From positions 1-64,000 of the forward strand of contig JAEZCO010000033.1 in NCBI GenBank assembly GCA_023433505.1: DNA of 64,000 bases. The letters run 5' to 3'. A program made the position numbers and the translations under genes. This document shows positions 17,621 through 26,473 of the stretch, one piece after another. A model generated the notes under the pieces. It was not told the origin of the DNA. It saw only the letters and a list, made by a program, of their open reading frames with translations, and made no database searches. The stretch comes from Bacillota bacterium. GTDB taxonomy: Bacteria; Bacillota; Clostridia; Acetivibrionales; DTU013. Positions within the stretch are counted from its first letter, which is position 1; each line of letters opens with the position of its first letter.

Positions 17621-18700
17621 TCAATCTTCCTCATCGGTCCCGCTGCCAAGCTTGTCGGATTGATCGGCAGTAATCAGCGCATCAATGATATCGTCCAGGT
17701 CTCCGTCTGTTATTTCATCAATCTTGTAAAGCGTCAGTCCGATTCTGTGGTCGGTGACCCTGCCTTGCGGGAAATTGTAGGTCCTGATTCTTTCGCTTCT
17801 GTCCCCGGTTCCCACCTGACTTTTACGTGCCTGGGCTATTTCGGAATTCTGCTGCGATTGGGCAGCTTCGTACAGCTTTGACCGCAGGACCTTCATGGCT
17901 TTATCTTTATTTTTATACTGGGAGCGCTGATCCTGGCATGTTACGACAATTCCCGAGGGGATATGGGTAATCCTTATGGCGGAGTCTGTCTTGTTAATGT
18001 GCTGTCCGCCTGCGCCGGAGGCTCTGTAGGTATCTATCTGCAAATCATTGGGATTGATATCCACGTCAACTTCATCCACCTCGGGCAAAACTGCCACGGT
18101 CACGGTGGAGGTATGAATTCTTCCGCTGGACTCGGTAGAGGGGACTCTTTGAACCCGGTGGACGCCGCTTTCATACTTCAATTTGCTGTAAGCGCCTTTT
18201 GCCTCGATGGAAAAGACGATTTCCTTGAAGCCTCCGATTTCCGTCTCATTTGCATCCAGTATTTCCGATCTCCAACGGTTCCGTTCGCCATATCGCGTAT
18301 ACATCCTGAAAAGGACGCCGGCAAACAGGGCAGCTTCTTCACCGCCGGCGCCGCCTCTGATTTCCACGATTACGCTGCGGTCGTCATTGGGGTCCTTGGG
18401 GAGCAACAGAATCTTCAGTTCCTTTGAAATGATTTCTAGCTTTTCTCTGGCATCTTCGAATTCCGATTGGACCATTTCACGGAAATCCTTGTCCAGGGTG
18501 TCGTCCAGCAATTCTCTGGCTTCTTTGATGTCATTGCTTACTTTTTTATATTCCCGGTACTTTGCAACGATGTCTCCCAGCTCCGAGTGCTCCTTCATCA
18601 GCCTGCGGTATTCATCCTGATTACCCAGCACCTGGGGATCACTCAGCCGGTGGTTTATCTCTTCGTACCTGTTTTCTGCGACTTCCAACCTGTCAAACAT
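17621..18700 (-). CDS. prfA: Peptide chain release factor 1
   Basis: RF1 (359 residues) ends translation at UAA and UAG. The GGQ motif that reaches the peptidyl-transferase centre is present in YRASGAGGQHINKTDSA, and the family block RNSEIAQARK-like and RTYNFPQGRVTDHRI follow it. An in-frame ATG adds 15 residues upstream, but the family begins at MFDRLE, which is preceded by GAGGTG. The glutamine of GGQ is usually methylated by PrmC; no prmC lies beside it. Confidence 0.97.
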   Translation of the reverse strand: MFDRLEVAENRYEEINHRLSDPQVLGNQDEYRRLMKEHSELGDIVAKYREYKKVSNDIKEARELLDDTLDKDFREMVQSEFEDAREKLEIISKELKILLLPKDPNDDRSVIVEIRGGAGGEEAALFAGVLFRMYTRYGERNRWRSEILDANETEIGGFKEIVFSIEAKGAYSKLKYESGVHRVQRVPSTESSGRIHTSTVTVAVLPEVDEVDVDINPNDLQIDTYRASGAGGQHINKTDSAIRITHIPSGIVVTCQDQRSQYKNKDKAMKVLRSKLYEAAQSQQNSEIAQARKSQVGTGDRSERIRTYNFPQGRVTDHRIGLTLYKIDEITDGDLDDIIDALITADQSDKLGSGTDEED

Positions 18701-18776
18701 GCTACACCTCATTGCGTTCTTTATCGGTTTATTATTATAGCACATCTGTGTTTTTTAATCCAGAAAAATGCATGAA

Positions 18777-18806
18777 AAAGCGGTATGGCTGTAGCCGTAC
18801 CGCTTT
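18777..18806 (-). terminator. Terminator after the DUF4097 gene
   Basis: Stem AAAGCGGTA-TGGCTGTAGCCG-TACCGCTTT with T-runs on both sides lies directly after the DUF4097 stop and can serve this minus-strand gene. Confidence 0.8.
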
Positions 18807-18819
18807 TGCGCTTAAAACC

Positions 18820-20025
18820 TTACTTGACTACTTCAATGTAGCCGTTAAGGGTCTCGGCATATATGTTAACCCTTTGAGGGGTGGTATTGTAGGTGCTGCT
18901 CTGTGCGTCGACGGATTTGTCGGTGCTGAAGGATTTGTTGGGATTGCTGTATAACAATTCGGGGATCAAAAGGTTGATGCCGCCGTTGGTGGTCCTTGCC
19001 TGCACCTTGTAAGCCCTGTTTTCCATATCGTTCATATTGGCCTTGATATCGCCGTTTTTTGTTTTAAGCTCCATGGAGATTTCAGCCGATCCGTCGATGT
19101 TCTGGACGTTTTCAACGGCGATCTTTCCATTGGCAGTCACCGCGCTGAGCTTCTCCATCTTAATATTTTTTATATCGATAATGGAATTCTTGGTGTTAAT
19201 GTTGACAGTCTTGCCGGTGATATAGTTGGCAAAAACCTTGGCGTTCTTGGTATCAATGGACAAATTGTCGCTGTTGACGCCCATCAGGTCGATCATGGCA
19301 TTTTTAGTAATGCTTTCAAACTGCTGCGACAGGGTATCTTCCACGCTGATCTTTCCGTTTTTGGTCTCCAGCCTTATTTTATTGAATTTGACAGCCGGAA
19401 CAAATACCTCGTGAGAAACACTGATAAATTCCGTCTTGTTCAGCTTCAATGTCACTGCGTTTCCGGTATCGGAAAACAGAAGAATATCGTCGGTATAGCT
19501 TTGGGGACTGCGGATCTTGGATTTTATGACGATCTTATCTTCCGCGTGCTTCTTAAGGGAGATCTGTCCGTTGATTCCTTCCAGGCTCAGGTCCATGCCT
19601 TCCTGCACCGCTGCTTCGAAGTTTTTTTCAACGACATTGTAAGCGCCGAAAACACTAAAGGATCCGGTATCTACAACACTGCCGACATAATCGACGATTT
19701 TGTCCACGATGCCAAAGGTGGTAGAAGCTACGTTTTTGCCGAATTTTTCAGCCTTTGCGCTGAAATCGTCCACCATCCGGTCAAAATCCTTTTCGTTGAC
19801 GTTTTTGGTGAATTCCTTTTTCCAATCGTGTATTCTATCTCTGAACTTGTTTACTTCCTCATAATAATTGGCCTGCTGTCTCTGCTGCCTGTTTGAAGAG
19901 CTTTCGCCCGCGGTCTGTTTTTTTCCTCCGTCAAGGGCTTCCAGAAGCTTTGAGGCTTCGTCGCTGTTTATTTTGCCCTCCTGCAGCATCTTAAGTATCA
20001 TCATTCTTTCTTCGTTTAAAGACAT
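18820..20025 (-). CDS. DUF4097-family beta-helical protein with N-terminal SHOCT-like motif
   Basis: A 401-residue protein begins with a short helical motif (ILKMLQEGKINSDEASKLLEAL) like the N-terminus of YvlB, then a linker and helical region (45-130), then repeated beta strands (about 145-401) rich in Asn/Lys such as TKNGKISVE and TANGKIAVE. This is the DUF4097 layout. No signal peptide or membrane helix is clear. Family members are linked to envelope-stress operons in Bacillus, but the molecular role is unknown. It is 49 bp downstream of the DUF2089 gene, likely its regulator. Confidence 0.85.
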   Translation of the reverse strand: MSLNEERMMILKMLQEGKINSDEASKLLEALDGGKKQTAGESSSNRQQRQQANYYEEVNKFRDRIHDWKKEFTKNVNEKDFDRMVDDFSAKAEKFGKNVASTTFGIVDKIVDYVGSVVDTGSFSVFGAYNVVEKNFEAAVQEGMDLSLEGINGQISLKKHAEDKIVIKSKIRSPQSYTDDILLFSDTGNAVTLKLNKTEFISVSHEVFVPAVKFNKIRLETKNGKISVEDTLSQQFESITKNAMIDLMGVNSDNLSIDTKNAKVFANYITGKTVNINTKNSIIDIKNIKMEKLSAVTANGKIAVENVQNIDGSAEISMELKTKNGDIKANMNDMENRAYKVQARTTNGGINLLIPELLYSNPNKSFSTDKSVDAQSSTYNTTPQRVNIYAETLNGYIEVVK

Positions 20026-20074
20026 ATCAATATCACCCTCCTGATTAATGTTTCGCCTTTCAAATTTTTGTTTT

Positions 20075-20443
20075 CTAATCCTTCAGCATCTCCAGGGCCT
20101 CTTCCACAGTGAGGTCTCCGCTGTTGAGCTTATCCAGCACTTCCTTCTTCTTTCCGGGTTCTTCCGGTTCCGGCTCCGACTTGTAGCCAAGTGCCGAGGC
20201 CACATCCTCCAATTTGTTCTTCACGGTCGGGTAGGATACACCCAGTTCTTTTTCCACTTCCTTGATATTTCCTCTGCATTTTATAAAAGCGTCGATAAAT
20301 GCTTTTTGATCGCCTGTAAGCCTGCAGAATCTGCACAAATGGAAATGGCCTTCGATCTTTGTATCACAAGCATTGCAATTAATCCTTGTTACTTCCGTAT
20401 TGCCGCCGCAGATTGGGCATTTTCCCAATACCTCTCTTGTCAT
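20075..20443 (-). CDS. DUF2089-family zinc-ribbon/HTH regulator
   Basis: This 122-residue protein has a zinc ribbon (CPICGGN at 9-15, CNAC near 24-27), a helix-turn-helix segment (about 55-80, IKEVEKELGVSYPTVKNKL) and a C-terminal motif LDKLNSGDLTVEEALEML. The last part resembles the N-terminal motif of the DUF4097 protein encoded just downstream. A DNA-binding regulator of that gene, contacting it through the shared motif, is an inference from this pairing. The start follows GAGGTGG. Confidence 0.85.
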   Translation of the reverse strand: MTREVLGKCPICGGNTEVTRINCNACDTKIEGHFHLCRFCRLTGDQKAFIDAFIKCRGNIKEVEKELGVSYPTVKNKLEDVASALGYKSEPEPEEPGKKKEVLDKLNSGDLTVEEALEMLKD

Positions 20444-20697
20444 AAAACCACCTCTTATATTATTTTAATTAGTCCTTTGATTTTTATTAATATTTTTAAT
20501 GTTGAAATTAATAATATTAACTTACAATAACTATAATAATAGTATACCCAAAGAAAGTCAATATATTTTAATAAAAAAATTAAGAAAATTAAAAGGACTA
20601 TTGATAAAATTAATAATCCCTTCAAAAATGATTAACTATTATATTAATTGTTTAATAGACTTGTCCGGCATGGAATGAGGTCCTGACTTTTTTCGGC

Positions 20698-21297
20698 TCA
20701 GATTTCCCTTCTACCCTCCAGGGCCTTTGCCAGCGTGACTTCATCCGCGTATTCCAGGTCCCCGCCGACGGGAATACCGTGGGCGATTCTTGTCGCTTTA
20801 ATGCCCAGCGGCTTCAGCAGCTTGGAGATATACATTGCCGTAGCTTCGCCTTCCACATCGGGATTGGTAGCCAGGATGACCTCTTTAATGTCGGCTTCCT
20901 TCAGTCTGGCCAGCAGTTCCTTTATTTTTATATCATCCGGGCCGATACCTTCCATAGGGGAAATGACGCCGTGAAGAACGTGATACAGCCCTTTGAATTC
21001 CCGTGTTCTTTCCATGGCCACCACATCCCTGGGGTCCTCCACAACACAAAAAACTGTCCTGTCTCTGGCAGGTCCGCTGCAAATGACGCAGGGGTCATTC
21101 TCTGTGAGGTTGTTGCAGACAGAGCAGTATTTGATTTTGAGCTTGGCGTCCCGGATAGCGTTGGCAAGGCCCGCCGCCTTTTCCGCCGGAAGGTTCAAGA
21201 CATGGAATGCCAGCCTCTGGGCAGTTTTATGACCTATTCCGGGTAATTTTTCAAATTCTTCAATCAATTTTGCGACAGGGGCTGCATAATAGCTCAT
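20698..21297 (-). CDS. recR: Recombination protein RecR
   Basis: RecR (199 residues) helps load RecA at gaps with RecO and RecF. It has the helix-hairpin-helix start (FEKLPGIGHKTAQRLAFH), the four-Cys zinc finger CSVC...CVIC (about residues 57-71) and a Toprim domain with ATNPDVEGEATAMY. It starts 3 bp after ybaB, in the widely conserved order dnaX-ybaB-recR. Confidence 0.97.
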   Translation of the reverse strand: MSYYAAPVAKLIEEFEKLPGIGHKTAQRLAFHVLNLPAEKAAGLANAIRDAKLKIKYCSVCNNLTENDPCVICSGPARDRTVFCVVEDPRDVVAMERTREFKGLYHVLHGVISPMEGIGPDDIKIKELLARLKEADIKEVILATNPDVEGEATAMYISKLLKPLGIKATRIAHGIPVGGDLEYADEVTLAKALEGRREI

Positions 21298-21300
21298 ACT

Positions 21301-21651
21301 TTAGAAAAGTCCTCCAAGGCCGCCCATTCCGCCTGTAATTTTTCCCATTTCCGAATTGACCATCTCGTCGGCTTTGCGCAGTGCTTCGTTAACAGCTGCA
21401 AGGATCAGGTCCTGGAGCATTTCCACATCCTCCGGGTCAACGACCTCGGGCTTGATGACAATCTCCTTGATTTCCTTCTTGCCGGTAGCGACAACTTTTA
21501 TTGCACCTCCGCCGGCCGTGGCTTCTACAGCTCTTTCCTTAAGCTCCTCCTGCACACGTTCCATATCCTTTTGCATTTTCTGTGCCTGTTTCATAAGATT
21601 CCCCATATTTCCGCCGCCAAAGCCGCCTCCGGGGAAACCACCCTTTGCCAT
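21301..21651 (-). CDS. YbaB/EbfC nucleoid-associated protein
   Basis: A 116-residue DNA-binding protein of the YbaB/EbfC family, with a Gly-rich N-terminus (FPGGGFGGGNMGN), a long helix (MKQAQKMQKDMERVQEEL) and the conserved PEVVDPEDVEMLQDLI. It works as a dimer on the nucleoid. It sits between dnaX and recR, the standard place. Confidence 0.95.
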   Translation of the reverse strand: MAKGGFPGGGFGGGNMGNLMKQAQKMQKDMERVQEELKERAVEATAGGGAIKVVATGKKEIKEIVIKPEVVDPEDVEMLQDLILAAVNEALRKADEMVNSEMGKITGGMGGLGGLF

Positions 21652-21801
21652 AGCAAATCCTCCTTGAATATTTACTGAATATGAATTATTCGATTGTGTA
21701 TTTACATATTATACAGTATTGCAGAACCATTCTACAAGGGTATTAATGCATTTCAACAGTATCAAAAAAGTGGAACAATTTATAAATTAAAATAACTGCG
21801 G

Positions 21802-21905
21802 TGTCAATGCGAGAGGCGGTAGCGTGCGACAATCTCATCGATTTAAAGGATGCAATAATGCTTTCGAGATTGCCGTGCTCCACTGCGTTGCCCCCGCAAT
21901 GACAG
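21802..21905. repeat. Dispersed palindromic repeat, family A (second copy)
   Basis: Ends TGTCAATGCG and CGCAATGACA and inner CAATCTC/GAGATTGCC match the copy at 10861-10958. It fills most of the 290-bp gap between ybaB and dnaX; nothing else is seen in that gap. Confidence 0.7.
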
Positions 21906-21941
21906 ACGGGTTGATGGCATACTGCGTAAAAATTTTAAGCG

Positions 21942-23600
21942 TCATTCATCAAATATTTCAAAGGGGACGCCGGCTTTTTCCGCGATGCCCCGGGCTTTTT
22001 CCACAAACTCGTCCCTGGGCGCGGCGGCAGCTTTCTTTTGCTCTTTTCCCACAGCTTCTTCGTCCAGGCATTTTATTTTTACCTCTACGCCCAGGACTTT
22101 GCTTGCAGTTTCTTCGAGAGTTTCCATATGCTCCGCTTTTGCAACGATGGTCTTGCTGAATTTGTTGCTTTCATTGAATACAATACCCACCTGGTTCTCT
22201 GAAAGCCGGATGGCTTTGGTATCAAAAAGGAAGGAGTGCAGCGCTCTTCTGCCCATGCTTTTTAATTCGTCCAATATTTTTTGCCATTCGGACATATAGT
22301 CTGCCTTTGCTCCGGGGTTCTGCGGCCTGGGTGGAGCTTCAGCCGCCTTTACTGGATTTTGGGGCACAGCGGAAGGCGTTGAGGAAGGTATGGGTCCGGT
22401 TGCGGAAAGGGAAGCTTTGCCCTCCGTGGGGGCAGGGGCTTGAAGCATGCCGCTGCTTAATTTCTTTTCGAGAGCTTCCAATCGGTCGAGAATGTTGCTG
22501 TCGCCCTGGGCGGGTTTATTTTCGCATAATTTAACCAGTGTTACCTCCAGCATGATTCTGGGGTTTGTTACCCATTTGAGACTGGATTCCAGGGAAGAAA
22601 GCTCTTTGATCATGTAAATCACTTCCTCCCGGGAAGCTTTCTGACACTGCGCCTTCATGACATGAATCACATCCTCGGGCAGGTCGAGTATCTCTCCGGG
22701 CTGATCGGTGACCTTGCAGATCAGAAGGTTTCTGAAATAGTGGATGAGGTCGGAAATGAAATGGGCAATATCCTTTCCGTCCATTACAAGGCGGTCAACG
22801 CTGGCAAGGATGCTGTTGATATCCCTGCCAAGGATGTTATCCGCCAGGATGGCGATAAAGGTGTCGGTGACGATGCCTATGACCGTGAGGACATCATTGT
22901 AGGTGATTACCGGCTTGCCAAGGGAAATACACTGGTCCAGAAGGCTTATGGCATCCCTCAGGGCGCCGTCGGACATTTTGGCAATGAGCCTGGCGGCATC
23001 CTTTTCAAGGGTTATATCACTGGAGGAGGTAATCTCGGTCAGCCGGCCGACAATGCTTTCGACAGAGATGCGTCTGAAGTCGAAGCGCTGGCACCGGGAC
23101 AATATTGTGGCCGGAAGCTTGTGAGGCTCTGTAGTCGCCAGTATGAAAACCACGTGTGCGGGAGGCTCTTCCAGCGTTTTCAGCAGGGCATTGAAGGCAC
23201 CGGTGGACAGCATATGGACTTCATCGATGATATAAACCTTGTACCTGGTTCTGGAGGGCGCGTAAATTACTTCGTCCCTGATTTCACGCACATTGTCGAC
23301 GCTGTTGTTTGAAGCCGCGTCCATTTCCAGCACGTCCATACTGCTTCCCGACAGTATCTCGGTACAGGCTTCACATTTGTTGCAGGGGTCTCCGTCATTA
23401 GGGTTAAGACAGTTAATGGCTCTGGACAATATATGTGCCATAGTTGTCTTACCCGTGCCCCGGGTACCGCAGAACAGGTACGCATGGGCAATCCGGCCGC
23501 TGCTTATGCTGTATCTGAGGGTTTTAACCACGTGCTGCTGTTCGACGACGTCTTCGAAAACCGAAGGCCTCCATTTTCTATATAAGGCAATGTAAGACAT
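21942..23600 (-). CDS. dnaX: DNA polymerase III subunits gamma/tau
   Basis: The 552-residue clamp-loader ATPase carries Walker A GTRGTGKT (45-52), the zinc-binding Cys64, 73, 76 and 79, Walker B IIDEVH, the clamp-loader domains, a low-complexity linker (about 385-430) and the tau C-terminal domain. An upstream ATG adds 22 residues, but GGAGG before MSYIALYRKW and the family N-terminus give this start. The SRP RNA gene lies upstream, as in B. subtilis scr-dnaX. Confidence 0.96.
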   Translation of the reverse strand: MSYIALYRKWRPSVFEDVVEQQHVVKTLRYSISSGRIAHAYLFCGTRGTGKTTMAHILSRAINCLNPNDGDPCNKCEACTEILSGSSMDVLEMDAASNNSVDNVREIRDEVIYAPSRTRYKVYIIDEVHMLSTGAFNALLKTLEEPPAHVVFILATTEPHKLPATILSRCQRFDFRRISVESIVGRLTEITSSSDITLEKDAARLIAKMSDGALRDAISLLDQCISLGKPVITYNDVLTVIGIVTDTFIAILADNILGRDINSILASVDRLVMDGKDIAHFISDLIHYFRNLLICKVTDQPGEILDLPEDVIHVMKAQCQKASREEVIYMIKELSSLESSLKWVTNPRIMLEVTLVKLCENKPAQGDSNILDRLEALEKKLSSGMLQAPAPTEGKASLSATGPIPSSTPSAVPQNPVKAAEAPPRPQNPGAKADYMSEWQKILDELKSMGRRALHSFLFDTKAIRLSENQVGIVFNESNKFSKTIVAKAEHMETLEETASKVLGVEVKIKCLDEEAVGKEQKKAAAAPRDEFVEKARGIAEKAGVPFEIFDE

Positions 23601-23754
23601 ATTTTCCTCCGAAATACAAAAGCTAGGGTTACTGTCTGTAGGACAAACTAAGTATATCAAAATCAACGGTATTTAAAAAGATGGAGGATAAAATTGTATT
23701 GTTACAATTGGGAAGTCCCTTGTGAATTCAGAAGCCATCTTATGACAAATACCG

Positions 23755-23793
23755 TTGTCATCGCGACAGGCGGCAGCGATGCGGCCATCTCAA
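23755..23793. repeat. Fragment of repeat family A
   Basis: TGTCATCGCGACAGGCGGCAGCG followed by CATCTC resembles one arm of the repeats at 10861 and 21802. Only half of the palindrome is recognisable. Confidence 0.4.
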
Positions 23794-23810
23794 AGGGAAA
23801 ACAGCTATCA

Positions 23811-23842
23811 AAAAAGGTTGTCTGTCAAGACAACCTTTTTTT
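23811..23842 (-). terminator. Terminator of the SRP RNA gene
   Basis: Stem AGGTTGTC/GACAACCT with A-run before and T-run after can act on both strands. It lies about 20 bp beyond the 3' end of the SRP RNA and before dnaX. Confidence 0.85.
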
Positions 23843-23862
23843 ACCTTCTATAAAATTTAATT

Positions 23863-24131
23863 GACCGTGCACCCGTTTTCGACCTGCCTCTATAGGCGTG
23901 ACCCAGATAGTTGACTCTAACCAGGCATCCTCGCGGCACACGAAAGTTACTGCTTACCGTTGCTTCCTTCCGAACCTGGCGGGGTTCACAGGCTTCCGTT
24001 GCGCAAGACCCAATTATCATTGCCACTTGTATGGGGCAGACCCTACAAAATCAAGCCTCGAACGGGAATTCCACCCTGCTGTAGCGGATTGCAGGTATAG
24101 GGCACCGCTGCCTCCCCGTCTAGCACGGCCA
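23863..24131 (-). ncRNA. ffs: Signal recognition particle RNA (large, Bacillus type)
   Basis: On the minus strand the core of helix 8 reads CCAGGTTCGGAAGGAAGCA and is followed by GGTAAGCAGT, the Ffh-binding hairpin. The 5' part (GCCGTGCTAGACGGGGAGG, then GGTGCCCTATACCTGCAATC) matches the Alu-domain start of B. subtilis scRNA. The ends GGCCGTGC and GCACGGTC pair, so the RNA is about 269 nt. It targets nascent membrane proteins with Ffh. It lies upstream of dnaX with its own terminator. The exact ends are estimates. Confidence 0.95.
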
Positions 24132-24276
24132 AAGGGTTAACTTGTCATATGGCCCGAAGTCGGCCATGTCATTTCAAAAGGGACAATCTCTCATGTCCCA
24201 TAACATTATACTCAATATCCTCCACCTTGGCAAGAGATTTCATCAGAGAAGGTGAAAGCATATTTTGGCAAAAAAA

Positions 24277-24332
24277 ATAAAGCACTTGGATAAAAATTTT
24301 TTAAAAATAATTCCGTTTTGTAAGTGCTTTAT
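24277..24332. repeat. Perfect 11-bp inverted repeat with 34-bp spacer
   Basis: ATAAAGCACTT (24277-24287) and AAGTGCTTTAT (24322-24332) flank an A/T-rich spacer. It could be a long-loop hairpin, or the ends of a decayed element. It lies in the gap between SRP RNA and the small gene at 24496 (24132-24495), which otherwise holds only the mini-ORF at 24382. Confidence 0.5.
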
Positions 24333-24381
24333 CAAACTAAAATGAAATCAGCCATAATCTATATTAAAAGGAGGAACAAAA

Positions 24382-24459
24382 ATGAAAAAATTAGTATTAT
24401 TGGCTGTGGCAATTTCATTGTACCACAATTTAGTAAAAAAGTATATTAAAATTATATGA
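24382..24459 (+). CDS. 25-residue mini-ORF with strong ribosome site
   Basis: A strong AAAGGAGGAAC ribosome site lies before an ATG that encodes MKKLVLLAVAISLYHNLVKK and a few more residues. The first half looks like a signal peptide or membrane anchor, but the frame stops after 25 codons. It may be a real small membrane peptide, or the 5' remnant of a lost secreted-protein gene. Base composition is very AT-rich compared with neighbours. Confidence 0.35.
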   Translation: MKKLVLLAVAISLYHNLVKKYIKII

Positions 24460-24495
24460 CAAATTTTAATAATTCATGAATAAAATTCTCCGTGC

Positions 24496-24648
24496 CTATT
24501 CCTTTCCGACGTACGAATCATCTTCATGCAGTTCCGTTTTTGCCGTATTGCTTTCAATCTTGTGAATATAATAGCCGGTGTATTTGCCAAGGATCTTCCT
24601 GTCGTATTCATTTAGCTCTGTCGGCGGATTTTTCCTTCTTTTGCCCAT
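24496..24648 (-). CDS. Small hypothetical protein (50 aa)
   Basis: A GGAGG five bases before the ATG supports a 50-residue charged protein starting MGKRRKNPPTELNEYD. A longer frame from 24741 overlaps the end of the DUF155 gene and lacks a ribosome site. I do not recognise the protein. It lies 61 bp downstream of the DUF155 pair on the same strand and may belong to that unit. Confidence 0.6.
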   Translation of the reverse strand: MGKRRKNPPTELNEYDRKILGKYTGYYIHKIESNTAKTELHEDDSYVGKE

Positions 24649-24709
24649 AGAATCCTCCAGTTGCACGACTATTTTAATTAGCTTATGTAGATAATGCATG
24701 CAATATTCA

Positions 24710-25561
24710 TTATCTGAATCCGAAAAGGGTATTAAAGGCATTCACCAGGGTATCGGCAAAATATGAGAGGGGGAAAAGTGCAAGCAGAAAAACTTCAAAC
24801 AAGATCAGGCGGCGCTCCTGCCGGCTATAGCTTATATTGGCATAGGACCTCACAATGTTTCTCAATTCGCCGGACTTCCTTTCCAATACCTCCAGCCTGT
24901 CTGCCAGCTCATAATAGGTTGAAAATTCATCGTAGATCGTCCGGTACATGAAGTCGCAATCACTGCAGTGGGGCCTGTCAAAAATCCGTATGTTGGCGGA
25001 CATTTCATATTCATACCTCAGCAGGTTGGCGGCCACCGAAGCAAACCTTCCGCTGGTTGCCTTCAGCCTGCCTTTTTGCAGCTTGCTTAAGTATGCTTCC
25101 GCTTCATCCAGCAGCTTATCCAGATCCGCCTCAATTTTTTCAAGGGCTGTAGACTTTGCCAGGACAGCGGAGATCATGGTTATGACGTCCTCATTGTATT
25201 TGTATTTGGCACTGCTGCTTTTCCAGAGGCGGATGGTATTGTCCCGGTAAAGCTTCGCCACATGCCTTTCGTGATATTTTACAGACAGGCCGTAGTCCAC
25301 GCTGCCAGTCAAGGACTGCAGAAAATCCAGGAACGTGCTGATCTCCTCAGAGTTGAAATTTACCAGCACAACGCTGCCGAAATCAAAGAGAAATGCCTTT
25401 TTTGCGGCAGTCCTGTGCTTAAGGATTTCATTCAGATGTCTTCCGCCCAGAACGATATATTCCTTCCAGCTTCCGGAGGGCTCAAGCATAAAATATCCGG
25501 CAACAGCGTCAAGTCGTATTTTTGGTGCTACTCTGAAAGCTTTCAGCAGCAGTGAGTTCAT
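24710..25561 (-). CDS. DUF155 (RMD1/YagE-like) family protein, second copy
   Basis: A 283-residue protein of the DUF155 family, whose eukaryotic members (RMD1, RMND1) are mitochondrial or meiosis related and whose bacterial role is unknown. The family core is seen as KAFLFDFGSVVLVNF (about 54-68); the C-terminus carries one membrane helix (about 255-275). A CxxC pair (HCSDC, near 200) is absent from the neighbour. GGAGG precedes the ATG. It lies 10 bp after a paralogue of the same family, so the two are probably made together. Confidence 0.8.
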   Translation of the reverse strand: MNSLLLKAFRVAPKIRLDAVAGYFMLEPSGSWKEYIVLGGRHLNEILKHRTAAKKAFLFDFGSVVLVNFNSEEISTFLDFLQSLTGSVDYGLSVKYHERHVAKLYRDNTIRLWKSSSAKYKYNEDVITMISAVLAKSTALEKIEADLDKLLDEAEAYLSKLQKGRLKATSGRFASVAANLLRYEYEMSANIRIFDRPHCSDCDFMYRTIYDEFSTYYELADRLEVLERKSGELRNIVRSYANISYSRQERRLILFEVFLLALFPLSYFADTLVNAFNTLFGFR

Positions 25562-25571
25562 CGTTATCCTC

Positions 25572-26396
25572 CTAAAAAAGCAGATCTGCGGTCATAAGAA
25601 TAATTTCCACCAGGATAAGCAGCACGATGATCCATTCGATAAAAAGCCCCCGGATGGAACGGCTGATGGAGGAAAAGCCTCCGATGATATTGTTCAGGAC
25701 ATCGGTCTTTTTTGTCAGAATTGCAAACCGGTCCCGTAACTCAAAGAAAACCGACATCCTTTCATAGAACTCGCCGGCGGCGCTGTTTGACCATGTAACC
25801 TCCGGTTTGTCCAGGATCATGATATAGTTAATGGTATCGTACTGATGGCGCGCCACCCTCGCAGTCGCTTCTGCAAGCTCCCTGTCCCCGATCCGCAGGC
25901 GGCCTTTCTCCAGCCTCTCAATCATAGATTCCAGTTTATCCAGTATTTTTCCGAGCATATCCTCGCTCTTTTCCAGAGCCACAGACTTGGCGATGACGGT
26001 TGCGGCAAGCTCCGGATAGATGGAATCAAAGTCGGACAGGACCGCATATTTGTCATTGAGCGCGGTTTCACCGGTATCACCGGCGCGGAGCTCATAGTCG
26101 TCATTGTACAAGTCCCAGTTCTTCAGGCCGATTTCCTGCTTGAAGGCTCGTAAATAATCGATAAAAATGGATTCATCGGACTCCGGGATGTTTATGAATA
26201 CTACGCTGCCGAAGAAGAACAGCATTATTTTGCTGTCCTCCGCCATCCCGGCCCGCAGGATTGTTTGCAGAATATCCCCCTGAAGTATCAGAGGCTCTTC
26301 CCAGGTGTATTTCTTCGGAATCCCGCATTGCACCGCTATTTTATTCAGGTCCAGCTCATTTGTCAGGGCATAGGCTTTCAATCTCAAATTTTTCAT
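25572..26396 (-). CDS. DUF155 (RMD1/YagE-like) family protein, first copy
   Basis: This 274-residue paralogue of the following gene shows the same core (IMLFFFGSVVFINI), a long helical middle (SVALEKSEDMLGKILDKLE) and a C-terminal membrane helix (about 253-270). A frame from 26471 would add 25 residues but would leave two bases to the divergent gene at 26474. MKNLRLKAY aligns better with the N-terminus of the second copy, so 26396 was chosen, though its ribosome site is weak. No function is known for bacterial members. Confidence 0.78.
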   Translation of the reverse strand: MKNLRLKAYALTNELDLNKIAVQCGIPKKYTWEEPLILQGDILQTILRAGMAEDSKIMLFFFGSVVFINIPESDESIFIDYLRAFKQEIGLKNWDLYNDDYELRAGDTGETALNDKYAVLSDFDSIYPELAATVIAKSVALEKSEDMLGKILDKLESMIERLEKGRLRIGDRELAEATARVARHQYDTINYIMILDKPEVTWSNSAAGEFYERMSVFFELRDRFAILTKKTDVLNNIIGGFSSISRSIRGLFIEWIIVLLILVEIILMTADLLF

Positions 26397-26473
26397 CTGT
26401 TTTATCCGGCTCCTTATTCCATAAATAATTATGTGCATTCTTGTGGTATAAATATTAATAGGAGGTAACAAAT

